DNA of 64,000 nt from JBGSYN01 sp041750975 (GTDB taxonomy: Bacteria > Pseudomonadota > Alphaproteobacteria > Geminicoccales > Geminicoccaceae): positions 1-64,000 of the forward strand of contig JBGSYN010000009.1 of assembly GCA_041750975.1 (NCBI GenBank), in the 5' to 3' direction. Made by a program: the position numbers and the translations under genes. Positions 51,935 through 61,472 of the stretch are shown here, in pieces. The notes under the pieces are model-generated. The model made no database searches. It worked only from the letters and a program-made list of their open reading frames with translations, and was not told the DNA's origin. The first letter of the stretch is position 1, and every line of letters starts with the position of its first letter.

Positions 51935-54900
51935 CTAAGCTAGAGGCGAGAAATAAGACTGCAGCGGAGCCACTTCAAGATCATCCTGCTTCAGCTGGCT
52001 GATCGCCTGGACGACGGCTTTGGCCGCAGCAATTGTCGTATAATAAGGAAGCTTTGCCATCAAGGCTGCGCGTCGCAGCGAGTAGCTGTCACGGATCGCC
52101 TGGCGTCCTTCCGTCGTATTGATGACGAGACGGATTTGATCGTCCTTGATCTGATCCTCGATATGCGGCCTGCCTTCATGGACCTTATTGACAACGGTCA
52201 CCTTTAGCCCGGCCTCGGCCATTGCTGCCGCGGTTCCGCGGGATGCTAGGATTTCAAACCCCATGTCGATAAGTTCCCGGCCGATGGCGCCAAGATAAAT
52301 CTTGTCTTGATTCTTCACTGAAATGAACACCTTGCCGGAGGTCGGCAATTCGGCGCCTGCTGCCAGTTGGGCCTTGGCGAACGCCCTTCCGAAATCACTG
52401 TCGATCCCCATCACCTCGCCGGTCGACTTCATTTCCGGGCCCAGCAGCAAATCGACGCCAGGAAATCGCGCAAACGGAAACACGGCTTCCTTGACCGCGA
52501 TATGGTGCATCGACAGCTGCCGCAGACCGAAACTGCCGAGCGTCTCGCCGCTCATGACCCGCGCCGCGATTTTCGCAATCGGTATGCCGATGGCTTTGGC
52601 GACAAACGGTACTGTCCGGCTTGCCCGCGGATTGACCTCGAGGATGAAGATCTCGTTTTCGCAGATGGCCATCTGCACGTTCATCAACCCGCAAACGCCC
52701 AATCCCTTGGCAAGGGCTTCCGCCTGCTCGCGAACGGCCTCGGTCGTCGTCTTGTCGAGTTGATAGGGCGGCAGAGAGCAGGCACTGTCACCGGAATGGA
52801 TCCCGGCCTCCTCGATGTGCTCCATTATCCCGGCGACGAAGACGGTCCCATCGTCCGCCAACACGTCGACATCGATTTCAATCGCATTGGTGAGATAGCT
52901 ATCCATCAAGATCGGAGCGCGACCGGAGACCGCGGCGGCCTCGGCGACGAACGCGGCAAGTTCCGACTCGTCCTGGACGATGCGCATCGCTCGTCCGCCG
53001 AGCACATAAGATGGCCGCAGGACCAGCGGATAGCCCAGCTTGCGGGCTTTCTCGACGGCATCTCCTTGATTGAAACAGATGTCATTCGCCGGTTGTCTGA
53101 GACCGAGCTTACGCAAGAGCCCCTGAAACCGCTCACGATCCTCGGCGAGATCAATCGCGTCGGGCGATGTGCCGAGGATTGTGAATGCCTGCTCCTCGAG
53201 TTCGGCAGCGAGCTTGAGCGGTGTCTGTCCACCAAGCTGGACGATAAGGCCGAGAAGGTCACCTTTTCGGCTCTCGGCATAAGCTATTTCGAGGACATCC
53301 TCATTGGTCAGTGGTTCGAAATAGAGGCGATCCGAGGTATCGGGGTCGGTCGAGACGGTTTCCGGATTGCAGTTGACCATGATGGTCTCGATGTCGACGT
53401 CCCTCAGGCCGAAGGCGGCATGGACACAACAATAATCGAACTCGATGCCCTGGCCGATCCGATTCGGTCCGCCGCCGAGAATGATCACTTTGCGGCGCTC
53501 TGAAGGTTGAGCTTCACATTCAGGTTCGGCGCCGACGATGCCGGTCTCGTGACAGCTGTACATATAGGCGGTGCGAGAAGGAAACTCGGCAGCGCAGGTA
53601 TCGACGCGCTTGAATACCGGCCGCACACCCAGGTCCCATCGAAATTCGCGGACATCGCGCTCGGTTTTGCCGACCAGCGTCGCCAGTCGGGCATCGGCGA
53701 AGCCGGCAGCCTTGATTGCCCTCAGCCGTTCCTTGTCGGAGGGCAGGCCCTCCTCGATGATACGACCCTCAGCTTCGACGATTTCCCTGATTCGTGCCAG
53801 AAACCAGGGATCGTACTTACAGATCGCATGAATGTCTTCGAGTGGCATGCCGAGCCGGAAGGCTTGGGCGATATAGCGCAACCGATCGGGGGTCGGTCGT
53901 GCCAGAACGGCGCGGATCGCCGCCTCTGGGTGATCCTGATCCTCAATTCCCGGAATGTCGATATCGTCCAAGCCGGTGAGCCCGGTTTCCAGCGAACGCA
54001 GTGCTTTCTGAAGCGATTCGCCAAACGTCCGGCCGATGCCCATCGCTTCGCCGACCGACTTCATCGACGTCGATAGGAGGGCCTCGGTTTCCGGGAATTT
54101 CTCGAACGTGAAGCGCGGCACCTTGGTGACGATGTAGTCGATGCTCGGCTCGAACGACGCCGGCGTCACGCCCGTAATGTCATTCAGAATCTCATTGAGC
54201 GTATAACCGACTGCAAGGCGTGCCGCGACTTTAGCAATCGGAAAACCTGTCGCCTTCGAAGCCAGGGCAGAGGACCGCGATACGCGCGGATTCATCTCGA
54301 TCACGACCAGCCGGCCCGTCTTTGGATCGACCGCAAACTGCACGTTCGATCCGCCGGTATCGACGCCGATCTCGCGCAGAACCGCAATCGATGCATTGCG
54401 CATCATCTGATATTCTTTGTCGGTCAGCGTCAGGGCCGGCGCAACGGTGATACTATCGCCTGTATGCACACCCATCGGATCGAGGTTTTCGATTGAGCAC
54501 ACGATGATGCAGTTGTCCGCATGGTCGCGGACAACCTCCATCTCGAATTCTTTCCAGCCCAGCACCGATTCCTCGATGAGGACCTCATGGATCGGCGAGG
54601 CCTCGAGTCCGCCCGCAACGATTGCGTCGAACTCTTCTCTATTATAGGCGATGCCGCCGCCGGTGCCGCCCAGCGTGAAGCTTGGGCGGATGATCGCTGG
54701 AAGGCCGGTCTCCTGAACCCGCTCGCGGGCTCCCTCCAGGGAACTAACCACAGCGCTTTTCGGCATATCAAGACCGATCCGGGTCATCGCCTCGCGAAAC
54801 AGATTGCGGTCTTCGGCCATGTCGATCGCTTCCTGGCTCGCACCGATCAGCTCACAGCCGAAACGTTGTAGAACGCCATTGGAAGAAAGGGCGCGCGCAA

Positions 54901-55192
54901 TATTGAGTGCGGTCTGACCGCCCATCGTCGGCAATAACGCCGACGGTCTTTCGCGTTCGATAATGCGAGCCACGAATTCCGGCGTTATGGGCTCGATGTA
55001 GGTGGCATCCGCAGTCTCCGGATCCGTCATGATCGTAGCCGGATTCGAATTGATCAGAATGACCCTGTAGCCCTCGGCCTTCAGAGCCTTGCATGCCTGG
55101 GTTCCGGAATAGTCGAATTCACAAGCCTGGCCGATGACGATCGGACCGGCTCCGACGACCAGTATGGACGTGATATCGGTGCGTCTTGGCAT
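51935..55192 (-). CDS. carB: Carbamoyl-phosphate synthase large subunit
   Basis: A 1085-residue enzyme making carbamoyl phosphate from bicarbonate, ATP and ammonia supplied by CarA, for pyrimidine and arginine synthesis. Two homologous ATP-grasp halves are visible: ILVVGAGPIVIGQACEFDYS in the first and VIILGGGPNRIGQGIEFDYC in the second, each followed by NPET/NPAT motifs. The C-terminal MGS-like allosteric domain follows from about residue 940. It starts 2 bp after carA. Confidence 0.96.
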   Translation of the reverse strand: MPRRTDITSILVVGAGPIVIGQACEFDYSGTQACKALKAEGYRVILINSNPATIMTDPETADATYIEPITPEFVARIIERERPSALLPTMGGQTALNIARALSSNGVLQRFGCELIGASQEAIDMAEDRNLFREAMTRIGLDMPKSAVVSSLEGARERVQETGLPAIIRPSFTLGGTGGGIAYNREEFDAIVAGGLEASPIHEVLIEESVLGWKEFEMEVVRDHADNCIIVCSIENLDPMGVHTGDSITVAPALTLTDKEYQMMRNASIAVLREIGVDTGGSNVQFAVDPKTGRLVVIEMNPRVSRSSALASKATGFPIAKVAARLAVGYTLNEILNDITGVTPASFEPSIDYIVTKVPRFTFEKFPETEALLSTSMKSVGEAMGIGRTFGESLQKALRSLETGLTGLDDIDIPGIEDQDHPEAAIRAVLARPTPDRLRYIAQAFRLGMPLEDIHAICKYDPWFLARIREIVEAEGRIIEEGLPSDKERLRAIKAAGFADARLATLVGKTERDVREFRWDLGVRPVFKRVDTCAAEFPSRTAYMYSCHETGIVGAEPECEAQPSERRKVIILGGGPNRIGQGIEFDYCCVHAAFGLRDVDIETIMVNCNPETVSTDPDTSDRLYFEPLTNEDVLEIAYAESRKGDLLGLIVQLGGQTPLKLAAELEEQAFTILGTSPDAIDLAEDRERFQGLLRKLGLRQPANDICFNQGDAVEKARKLGYPLVLRPSYVLGGRAMRIVQDESELAAFVAEAAAVSGRAPILMDSYLTNAIEIDVDVLADDGTVFVAGIMEHIEEAGIHSGDSACSLPPYQLDKTTTEAVREQAEALAKGLGVCGLMNVQMAICENEIFILEVNPRASRTVPFVAKAIGIPIAKIAARVMSGETLGSFGLRQLSMHHIAVKEAVFPFARFPGVDLLLGPEMKSTGEVMGIDSDFGRAFAKAQLAAGAELPTSGKVFISVKNQDKIYLGAIGRELIDMGFEILASRGTAAAMAEAGLKVTVVNKVHEGRPHIEDQIKDDQIRLVINTTEGRQAIRDSYSLRRAALMAKLPYYTTIAAAKAVVQAISQLKQDDLEVAPLQSYFSPLA

Positions 55193-55194
55193 AC

Positions 55195-56355
55195 TCAGCC
55201 CCGTCCGACGGCAGTGATCATGTCCAAAAACCGGTCGAACAAATAGTCGCTGTCCATCGGTCCAGGCGATGCCTCGGGATGATATTGGACGGAGAAAGCC
55301 GGCAGATCGACCGCACGGATCCCTTGGATGGTCTGGTCGAACAGTGATCGATGGCTCACTTCCAAAGTCTGCGGCAGTGCCTCATCGGCAACGGCAAATC
55401 CATGGTTCTGCGAGGTGATCACGACTTTTCCCGTAAGCAGATCGATGACGGGGTGATTCGCCCCATGATGGCCAAACGGCATCTTTGTGGTCCGTGCACC
55501 CAGCGCCAGAGATAGCAATTGGTGACCAAGACAGATGCCGAAGATCGGCAAGCGTTCGGCCAAAAGCTTCTTGATCTCGTCGACGGCATAGATCCCGGTT
55601 GCGGCAGGGTCGCCCGGCCCGTTGGCAAGCACCACGCCATCGGGCTTCAACACGCGGATCTGTTCCGCGGATACCATCGCCGCCATGCTCGTCACTCGGC
55701 ATCCACGCTCGGCAAGATGGCGCATAATGTTGTTCTTGACGCCGTAGTCGATCACGACGATGTGCGGTCCGGTGCCCGAGCCGGTCTGATAGCCCCGGCC
55801 GAATTTCCAGTTGCCCTGACGCCATTCATGATAATCGCCACGAGATGCCTCCGGCGCCAGATCCTGCCCCAGCATCTGAGGAATTTCACGGGCCGCTGCA
55901 CGCATCCGTTCGATGTCCAATTCGCCCGATGGATCATGATGCAGCATCGCATTCTGCGAGCCGTGGTCTCGCAGGTGTCGCGTCAGCCGCCGTGTGTCGA
56001 TGCCGGTGATCGCAATGATCCCATACTGCTCCAGCCAATCGGCCAAATGCGCCGTGCTGCGCCAGTTGGACGGTTCGCTGATGGCAGAACGAAGGACGAT
56101 CCCGCGAACACTGATGTCCGGTGCCTCGACATCCTCCCTATTGATCCCCACATTGCCAATGTGTGGGAAGGTGAAGGTGATGATTTGACCCGCATAGGAC
56201 GGATCGGTCAGGATCTCTTGGTAGCCGGTCATCGCCGTGTTAAAGACCAACTCCCCGTATGAATTGCCGCGCGACCCACTGCCCACGCCAAGGAAAGCAG
56301 TACCATCAGCGAGCACGAGTGCTGCGGTCGGGGTGCGCAGTTGGGCGATCTGCAT
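55195..56355 (-). CDS. carA: Carbamoyl-phosphate synthase small (glutaminase) subunit
   Basis: A 386-residue class I glutamine amidotransferase feeding ammonia to CarB. The catalytic Cys is in FGICLGHQLLSLALG and the His/Glu pair in SVQYHPEASPGP. The N-terminal domain has GELVFNTAMTGYQEILTDPS. The ATG at 56355 fits family length; the frame is open 54 codons further but that stretch looks non-coding. It is divergent from the yqeY-dnaG-rpoD group. Confidence 0.95.
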   Translation of the reverse strand: MQIAQLRTPTAALVLADGTAFLGVGSGSRGNSYGELVFNTAMTGYQEILTDPSYAGQIITFTFPHIGNVGINREDVEAPDISVRGIVLRSAISEPSNWRSTAHLADWLEQYGIIAITGIDTRRLTRHLRDHGSQNAMLHHDPSGELDIERMRAAAREIPQMLGQDLAPEASRGDYHEWRQGNWKFGRGYQTGSGTGPHIVVIDYGVKNNIMRHLAERGCRVTSMAAMVSAEQIRVLKPDGVVLANGPGDPAATGIYAVDEIKKLLAERLPIFGICLGHQLLSLALGARTTKMPFGHHGANHPVIDLLTGKVVITSQNHGFAVADEALPQTLEVSHRSLFDQTIQGIRAVDLPAFSVQYHPEASPGPMDSDYLFDRFLDMITAVGRG

Positions 56356-56575
56356 GTGGGAGCGTTCCGAATGGTGCGAGGCGGCGGAACCTCGGATGTC
56401 GTAGTGACTGTCCTTTCCACCGACGCGCGGTTCTACCACTATTGCCCTCATCGTCAAGGAAACCGGTCGGCTTGAGCGGGGACCAAAAGCCCATGGTCGG
56501 ATTCCTGAGAGCCACAATCATAAGACCTCGCGTGTATGAAACGCGCCGAGCGTCTCGACTTCAAGGTATGAACTA

Positions 56576-57031
56576 GTGATCAGACAACAGTTGGAAGCGG
56601 CGATGCGACAGGCCGCGGAAGCCGAAAACCAGCGGGCTTTGGCAACACTTCGTTTGGTAATGACCGCACTTAAAGAGAGAGATTATTGCGCTCGCGAAGG
56701 CGGTGCTATGGAAGGTCTTGACGACGCCGCAATTGAGGCCATGTTGCAATCAATGGTTGAGCAAAGACGGCAGAATATTACTCGTTGCGAGGAATCGGCG
56801 AGGCTCGACTTTGCCGTTCAGGAAGCGGATGAGATCGCTATCCTGGAGCGATTCCTGCCGGCCAAGCTGGGTCCTGAAGAGACGTCGCATGCAGTCACGC
56901 AAGCCATTCGGGAAACCGGGGCAACCTCGCTAAAGGATACCGGCCGCGTCATGGCGAGCCTCAAATCGCGTCATAACGGTCAAATGGATTTCAAACGGGC
57001 CAAAAAACTCGTCTGCACGCTCCTTCACTGA
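56576..57031 (+). CDS. yqeY: GatB/YqeY domain protein
   Basis: A 151-residue helical protein of the YqeY family, related to the tRNA-binding tail of amidotransferase subunit GatB. RLVMTALKERD, RRQNITRCEESARLDFAVQE and LERFLPAKLGPEE are typical. Its function is not settled; it may influence aminoacyl-tRNA amidation. The start is GTG. dnaG follows 10 bp later, the usual order in this class. Confidence 0.9.
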   Translation: MIRQQLEAAMRQAAEAENQRALATLRLVMTALKERDYCAREGGAMEGLDDAAIEAMLQSMVEQRRQNITRCEESARLDFAVQEADEIAILERFLPAKLGPEETSHAVTQAIRETGATSLKDTGRVMASLKSRHNGQMDFKRAKKLVCTLLH

Positions 57032-57041
57032 GGGATCGCCG

Positions 57042-58955
57042 ATGCCGAGACCCCACCAAACTCAGCAAGCCCGGAACGCGCACGCTTCTATCGGAAGCCA
57101 CAATCTCAGCCTCGACGAGTTTCGCGCACAGATCCCGATCGTCGACGTCGTAGGTCGGTATGTGCGGCTGAACAAGCGTGGCCGCGACCTCTGGGGTTGT
57201 TGCCCATTCCACAACGAAAAGACCGCCTCCTTTCACGTCGTTCCGGAAAAAAGCTACTACCACTGCTTTGGCTGCGGCGAACACGGCAATGCCATCGATT
57301 TCATAATGGCGGTCGAACGGCTGGAGTTTCGTGGGGCTTTGTTGCGCCTCAGCGAGTTGACCGGGATCGCAGCGCCATCATTCGGCGACGCAAAGCCCAA
57401 GGCCGATCCGACATTGTTCGAAGTCAACGGCAAGGCGGCAGCCTGGTTTGTCGAGCAGTTGGGCAGCCCCGAAGCCCAATCGGCTCGTGATTATCTCGAA
57501 CGACGGGGTCTCGATCGCCAGACGCAAGGTGATTTCGGCATAGGTTTCGCACCCAACGAGCGAGACGCGATGCGGCGAGCCGAGTTGCAGGGCGGTGTCG
57601 ACGACAAGATTCTGCTCGAGGTCGGTTTGATCGCCCGGTCGGATAGAGGCGGCGACCTCTACGATCGCTTCCGCAATCGGATAATCTTTCCCATTGCCGA
57701 CCTCCAAGGCCGCATTGTCGGGTTCGGCGGCCGGGCCCTTGGCGACGATGCAACCGCTAAGTATCTGAATACCGCGGAAACGGCGATCTTCAAGAAGGGC
57801 CAACTTCTCTACGGGCTGGATCGGGCGGCGAGAGCCGCCCGGCAAAAGAACTCGATCGTCGTTGCCGAGGGCTATCTCGATGTCATCGCTCTGATGCGTG
57901 CAGGCATCGACAATGCTGTAGCGCCCTTGGGTACGGCAATAACGGAAGAGCAGCTCGGTCTTCTATGGCGCTATGCCGATACACCTTTGCTTTGTCTTGA
58001 CGGCGATGCTGCGGGGTTAAGGGCGGCAATGCGCGCGGCGACAAGGGCGCTGCCGCTTCTCGCGCCCGGCAAATCGCTCAATTTTTGTCTTCTGCCGGAA
58101 GGCGAGGATCCCGATAGCATCCTGCACAAACATGGGAAGGACAGACTTGTGTCGCGGCTGGAGGTTCGCCTCCCGTTGATCGATCTGCTTTGGCGTCATG
58201 AAAGCGCCCAGTTCGTCGACGACACACCGGAAGGGAGAGCTTTGCTTGAGCGGCGATTGCGCGATCTTGCCGAAACGATCGCGGACCGCAGCGTACGCTA
58301 TCAGTATCAGGAGGAGTTTCGAGAGCGTCTGCGTCGGCACTGGCGAGAGCGCCGGGAAGCCGCACGACGCGGCAGTACCGGTACCACTGGTGCCTCCTAT
58401 CGCCGCGAATATACCAAGGGGGCCCAACCGGCATCGTCGTCAGCACCGCCCTCGACTCTTGCCTTGGGTGTGCAGGACCCGGATTGGAGACGCGAGTTCA
58501 TGCTCCTCGCGAACATCGTCATCAATCCGTGGCTTATTCGCCACATAGGTGACCGCATGTCTACGCTTGAACTCGGAAATTCGACACTTGATGCGTTGCG
58601 TCAGGAGCTTATCGAGTGGGCGAGCACAAGCTCCGACCTTGACGGCCAGCTATTGCAATCACATCTCGTGCATTACGGTTTTGCCGAGACATTGGATCGT
58701 ATCACGGAGTTGGGCAAATTCACCCAACCTGTTGCGGCCGGTGACGCGGAATTTCTCGCCTCATGGCTTGAGGCAGCCTCCGCATATGAAGGGCGGGGCA
58801 GATATCGCCGGGGGATTCGAGAGCTTGAACAACGAGCGGCCATATCAGGAACGCTGGGGACCACAGCCTATCTCAGCGATTTGTCCAAGTCGATTGGGAC
58901 CGGATCTCGGGTCGTCGACGAACCCGCCTCAGGCCACGAAAGCGGTCGAAAATAG
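57042..58955 (+). CDS. dnaG: DNA primase
   Basis: A 637-residue primase making RNA primers for replication. The N-terminal zinc-binding domain has GCCPFHNEKTASFHV and YYHCFGCGEHGNAIDFIM. The catalytic core has EGYLDVIAL and the Toprim motifs with CLDGDAAGLRAAMRA. The C-terminal helicase-binding domain follows after a low-complexity linker (about residues 440-480). It lies between yqeY and rpoD, the classic macromolecular-synthesis order. Confidence 0.95.
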   Translation: MPRPHQTQQARNAHASIGSHNLSLDEFRAQIPIVDVVGRYVRLNKRGRDLWGCCPFHNEKTASFHVVPEKSYYHCFGCGEHGNAIDFIMAVERLEFRGALLRLSELTGIAAPSFGDAKPKADPTLFEVNGKAAAWFVEQLGSPEAQSARDYLERRGLDRQTQGDFGIGFAPNERDAMRRAELQGGVDDKILLEVGLIARSDRGGDLYDRFRNRIIFPIADLQGRIVGFGGRALGDDATAKYLNTAETAIFKKGQLLYGLDRAARAARQKNSIVVAEGYLDVIALMRAGIDNAVAPLGTAITEEQLGLLWRYADTPLLCLDGDAAGLRAAMRAATRALPLLAPGKSLNFCLLPEGEDPDSILHKHGKDRLVSRLEVRLPLIDLLWRHESAQFVDDTPEGRALLERRLRDLAETIADRSVRYQYQEEFRERLRRHWRERREAARRGSTGTTGASYRREYTKGAQPASSSAPPSTLALGVQDPDWRREFMLLANIVINPWLIRHIGDRMSTLELGNSTLDALRQELIEWASTSSDLDGQLLQSHLVHYGFAETLDRITELGKFTQPVAAGDAEFLASWLEAASAYEGRGRYRRGIRELEQRAAISGTLGTTAYLSDLSKSIGTGSRVVDEPASGHESGRK

Positions 58956-59033
58956 ACGTTGGCCGACTCGACAACACTTTATGTCTTTAAACCATTCGCC
59001 TGAACTCATGATGACCCGAAGGAGGCTGCGCTG

Positions 59034-61163
59034 ATGCCCCAAGCCCAGCTGGCTCGTCCATCCGGGGCCGCGACTAGGCCCCGCATGTCCCACAAATCCG
59101 ACATTTCCGAGCTTATCAGCACGCTTCTCAAAGAGGCTCCGAATTTGCGCAAGCAGATTCAGCAATGGCGAGAGAAAGGTTCGGTCACCGTCGACGAGCT
59201 GAATCGCGTTTTGCCGCCGGACACGACGCCGCAGTTCATGGACGACTTGATGGCTCGTCTCGAGACCGCCGGAATCGGCGTTATTCGCGAAGACGGTATG
59301 GCCGCACCCGAGGGTGGTGATTCCGAGGATAAAACCGAACAAGCGGGCGAAGAGGAGCAAGAGGAGGCCGACGAGGCTGCTCCTGTCGTCGCGGAGGAGG
59401 ATCTCGGCCGGACGGACGATCCTGTTCGCATGTACCTGCGCGAAATGGGCAGTATCGAGCTGCTCTCGCGCGAAGGCGAAATCGAGATCGCCAAACGCAT
59501 CGAGGCCGGCCGCAATCTTGTCCTGGAAGCGCTTTGCGAAAGCCCATTGACGATGCGCGCGATCATCGGTTGGCGCGACGCCATTCGTGACGAGCGTGTC
59601 TTGCTGCGGGATATCATCGATCTCGATGCAACCTACGAGGCCGTACCCGGCGAAAGCGGAGGCGACGACTCCAGCGGTGCGGCAACTAACGGCACCCCTG
59701 CTTCCACTAACGGCGCCGTCGCTGCGGTCAGGGGCAATGCCGGCGAGACCAACGGCAGTGGCAATGTTCCGCATGACCATGAATCCAAGCCGAACGGATC
59801 GCATGCTGAGGGCGGTCAGGAAAGCCAGGCCACCAATGGTGCCGCCAATGGCGAGACTTCGAATGAAGCGGACGACTCCGATTTCGACGAGGATACCCTT
59901 TCGCTTTCGGCACTCGAAGCCAAGCTCCGGGATGGCGTGCTCGAGACCTTCGATGAGATCGCGGAAACTTATGCGATCCTGCGGGAGCTCCAGGAAGAAC
60001 GCCTAGCGGCCATTCAATCGAGCGAGGTGCTTGAGACCGGACTCCAAAAGCGGTACGAGTTCGCGCGCGGTCGGGTAGTGGAGCTCATGACCCAAGTGTC
60101 GCTCCATCAGGCTAGGGTCGAGGCGCTGGTGGAGCAGCTGTTCGATATGAACAAGTTGCTGCAGAGCTTGGAAGGCAAGCTTTTGCGGATGGCCATCGGC
60201 TGCAGGGTCAGCCGCGACAGCTTCATCAAGCACTACAATGGTCGCGAGCTCGATCCCGATTGGCTCGATCGAATGGCCAATCTGCGCGAGCGCGGATGGG
60301 GCGACTTCGTTAGCCGACATTATGAGGACGTCGGATCGTTGCGTGCCGACATCGCAGCGATCTCCGACGAGACCGGCCTTCAAATCAGCGAATTCCGCAA
60401 GATCGTCGTCAAGGTTCAAAAAGGTGAACGGGAAGCGAGCCAGGCAAAGAAGGAAATGGTCGAGGCCAATCTGCGCCTCGTCATCTCGATTGCAAAAAAA
60501 TATACCAATCGCGGACTGCAATTCCTCGACCTCATTCAGGAAGGCAATATCGGTCTGATGAAGGCGGTCGATAAGTTCGAGTATCGGCGCGGCTACAAAT
60601 TCAGCACCTATGCGACTTGGTGGATTCGTCAGGCAATCACCCGGTCGATCGCGGATCAGGCCCGCACGATACGCATCCCGGTCCACATGATCGAAACGAT
60701 CAACAAGCTGGTGCGGGCGTCGCGGCAAATGTTGCACGAGTATGGGCGCGAACCGACTCCGGAAGAACTTGCGCACAAGCTCAATATGCCGCTCGACAAG
60801 GTTCGCAAGGTTCTGAAAATCGCCAAGGAGCCGATTTCCCTGGAAACCCCGATCGGCGACGAGGAAGACAGCCATCTCGGCGATTTCATCGAAGACAAGA
60901 ACGCCGTGCAGCCGCTCGAGGCAGCAACACTGGCTAATCTGCGCGAGGCGACGACACGGGTTCTTGCAACCTTGACGCCACGCGAAGAGCGCGTGCTCAG
61001 AATGCGCTTCGGCATCGGAATGAATACCGACCATACTCTCGAAGAAGTCGGACAGCAGTTCTCCGTAACGCGCGAGCGCATTCGCCAGATCGAGGCCAAG
61101 GCATTGCGCAAGCTGAAGCATCCAAGTCGCTCGCGCCGGTTGCGGAGCTTCCTGGACACCTGA
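59034..61163 (+). CDS. rpoD: RNA polymerase primary sigma factor (sigma-70)
   Basis: A 709-residue housekeeping sigma factor. Region 1.1 is at the start; region 1.2 has DPVRMYLREMGSIELLSREG. Regions 2-4 include NLRLVISIAKKYTNRGLQFL, YKFSTYATWWIRQAITRSIA and the C-terminal HTH TLEEVGQQFSVTRERIRQIE. Between 1.2 and 2.1 lies an unusually long hydrophilic insert, about residues 205-285, rich in Gly, Asn, Ser and Glu. AAGGAGG lies nine bases before the ATG, fixing the start. Confidence 0.96.
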   Translation: MPQAQLARPSGAATRPRMSHKSDISELISTLLKEAPNLRKQIQQWREKGSVTVDELNRVLPPDTTPQFMDDLMARLETAGIGVIREDGMAAPEGGDSEDKTEQAGEEEQEEADEAAPVVAEEDLGRTDDPVRMYLREMGSIELLSREGEIEIAKRIEAGRNLVLEALCESPLTMRAIIGWRDAIRDERVLLRDIIDLDATYEAVPGESGGDDSSGAATNGTPASTNGAVAAVRGNAGETNGSGNVPHDHESKPNGSHAEGGQESQATNGAANGETSNEADDSDFDEDTLSLSALEAKLRDGVLETFDEIAETYAILRELQEERLAAIQSSEVLETGLQKRYEFARGRVVELMTQVSLHQARVEALVEQLFDMNKLLQSLEGKLLRMAIGCRVSRDSFIKHYNGRELDPDWLDRMANLRERGWGDFVSRHYEDVGSLRADIAAISDETGLQISEFRKIVVKVQKGEREASQAKKEMVEANLRLVISIAKKYTNRGLQFLDLIQEGNIGLMKAVDKFEYRRGYKFSTYATWWIRQAITRSIADQARTIRIPVHMIETINKLVRASRQMLHEYGREPTPEELAHKLNMPLDKVRKVLKIAKEPISLETPIGDEEDSHLGDFIEDKNAVQPLEAATLANLREATTRVLATLTPREERVLRMRFGIGMNTDHTLEEVGQQFSVTRERIRQIEAKALRKLKHPSRSRRLRSFLDT

Positions 61164-61191
61164 CGCTGTTGCGTTAAGACCCAAAAGCTCC

Positions 61192-61267
61192 GGGCCCGTA
61201 GCTCAGTGGTTAGAGCCGGCCGCTCATAACGGTCTGGTCGTAGGTTCGAATCCTACCGGGCCCACCA
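61192..61267 (+). tRNA. tRNA-Ile2 (anticodon CAU, to be modified to lysidine)
   Basis: A 76-nt cloverleaf: acceptor GGGCCCG/CGGGCCC, D-arm GCTC...GAGC, anticodon stem GGCCG/CGGTC with loop CTCATAA (anticodon CAU), T-arm GTAGG/CCTAC with TTCGAAT, discriminator A and encoded CCA. Its body is closely like E. coli tRNA-Ile2 and not like elongator or initiator Met tRNA, so it most likely reads AUA after TilS converts C34 to lysidine. An inverted repeat TTGTCT/AGACAA follows at 61269-61289 and may help termination. Confidence 0.9.
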
Positions 61268-61472
61268 TTTGTCTACATATCGCAGACAATCCAAAACTGA
61301 CCACAAGAGCGTGTGCGGAGCCCTGCTTAGCCGCGGCGTAGAATTTCTTTCTTGAGAAACTTTGTCGGAAGCTGAATATGGGGGCCAGGATTTTGCTTGG
61401 GCAGCCGTTGCTGCTCGAAGTTTGAATTCTGAATGGCAAATTGATCAGCGCAGCTGATGGGAGGCATCTCGA

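Noticed and set aside
56356..56517. 54-codon N-terminal extension of carA
   Set aside because: No resemblance to CarA proteins; the ATG at 56355 begins the canonical N-terminus.
61224..61439. 71-codon minus-strand frame ending in GFEPTTRPL
   Set aside because: It is the well-known false protein read antisense through a tRNA gene.
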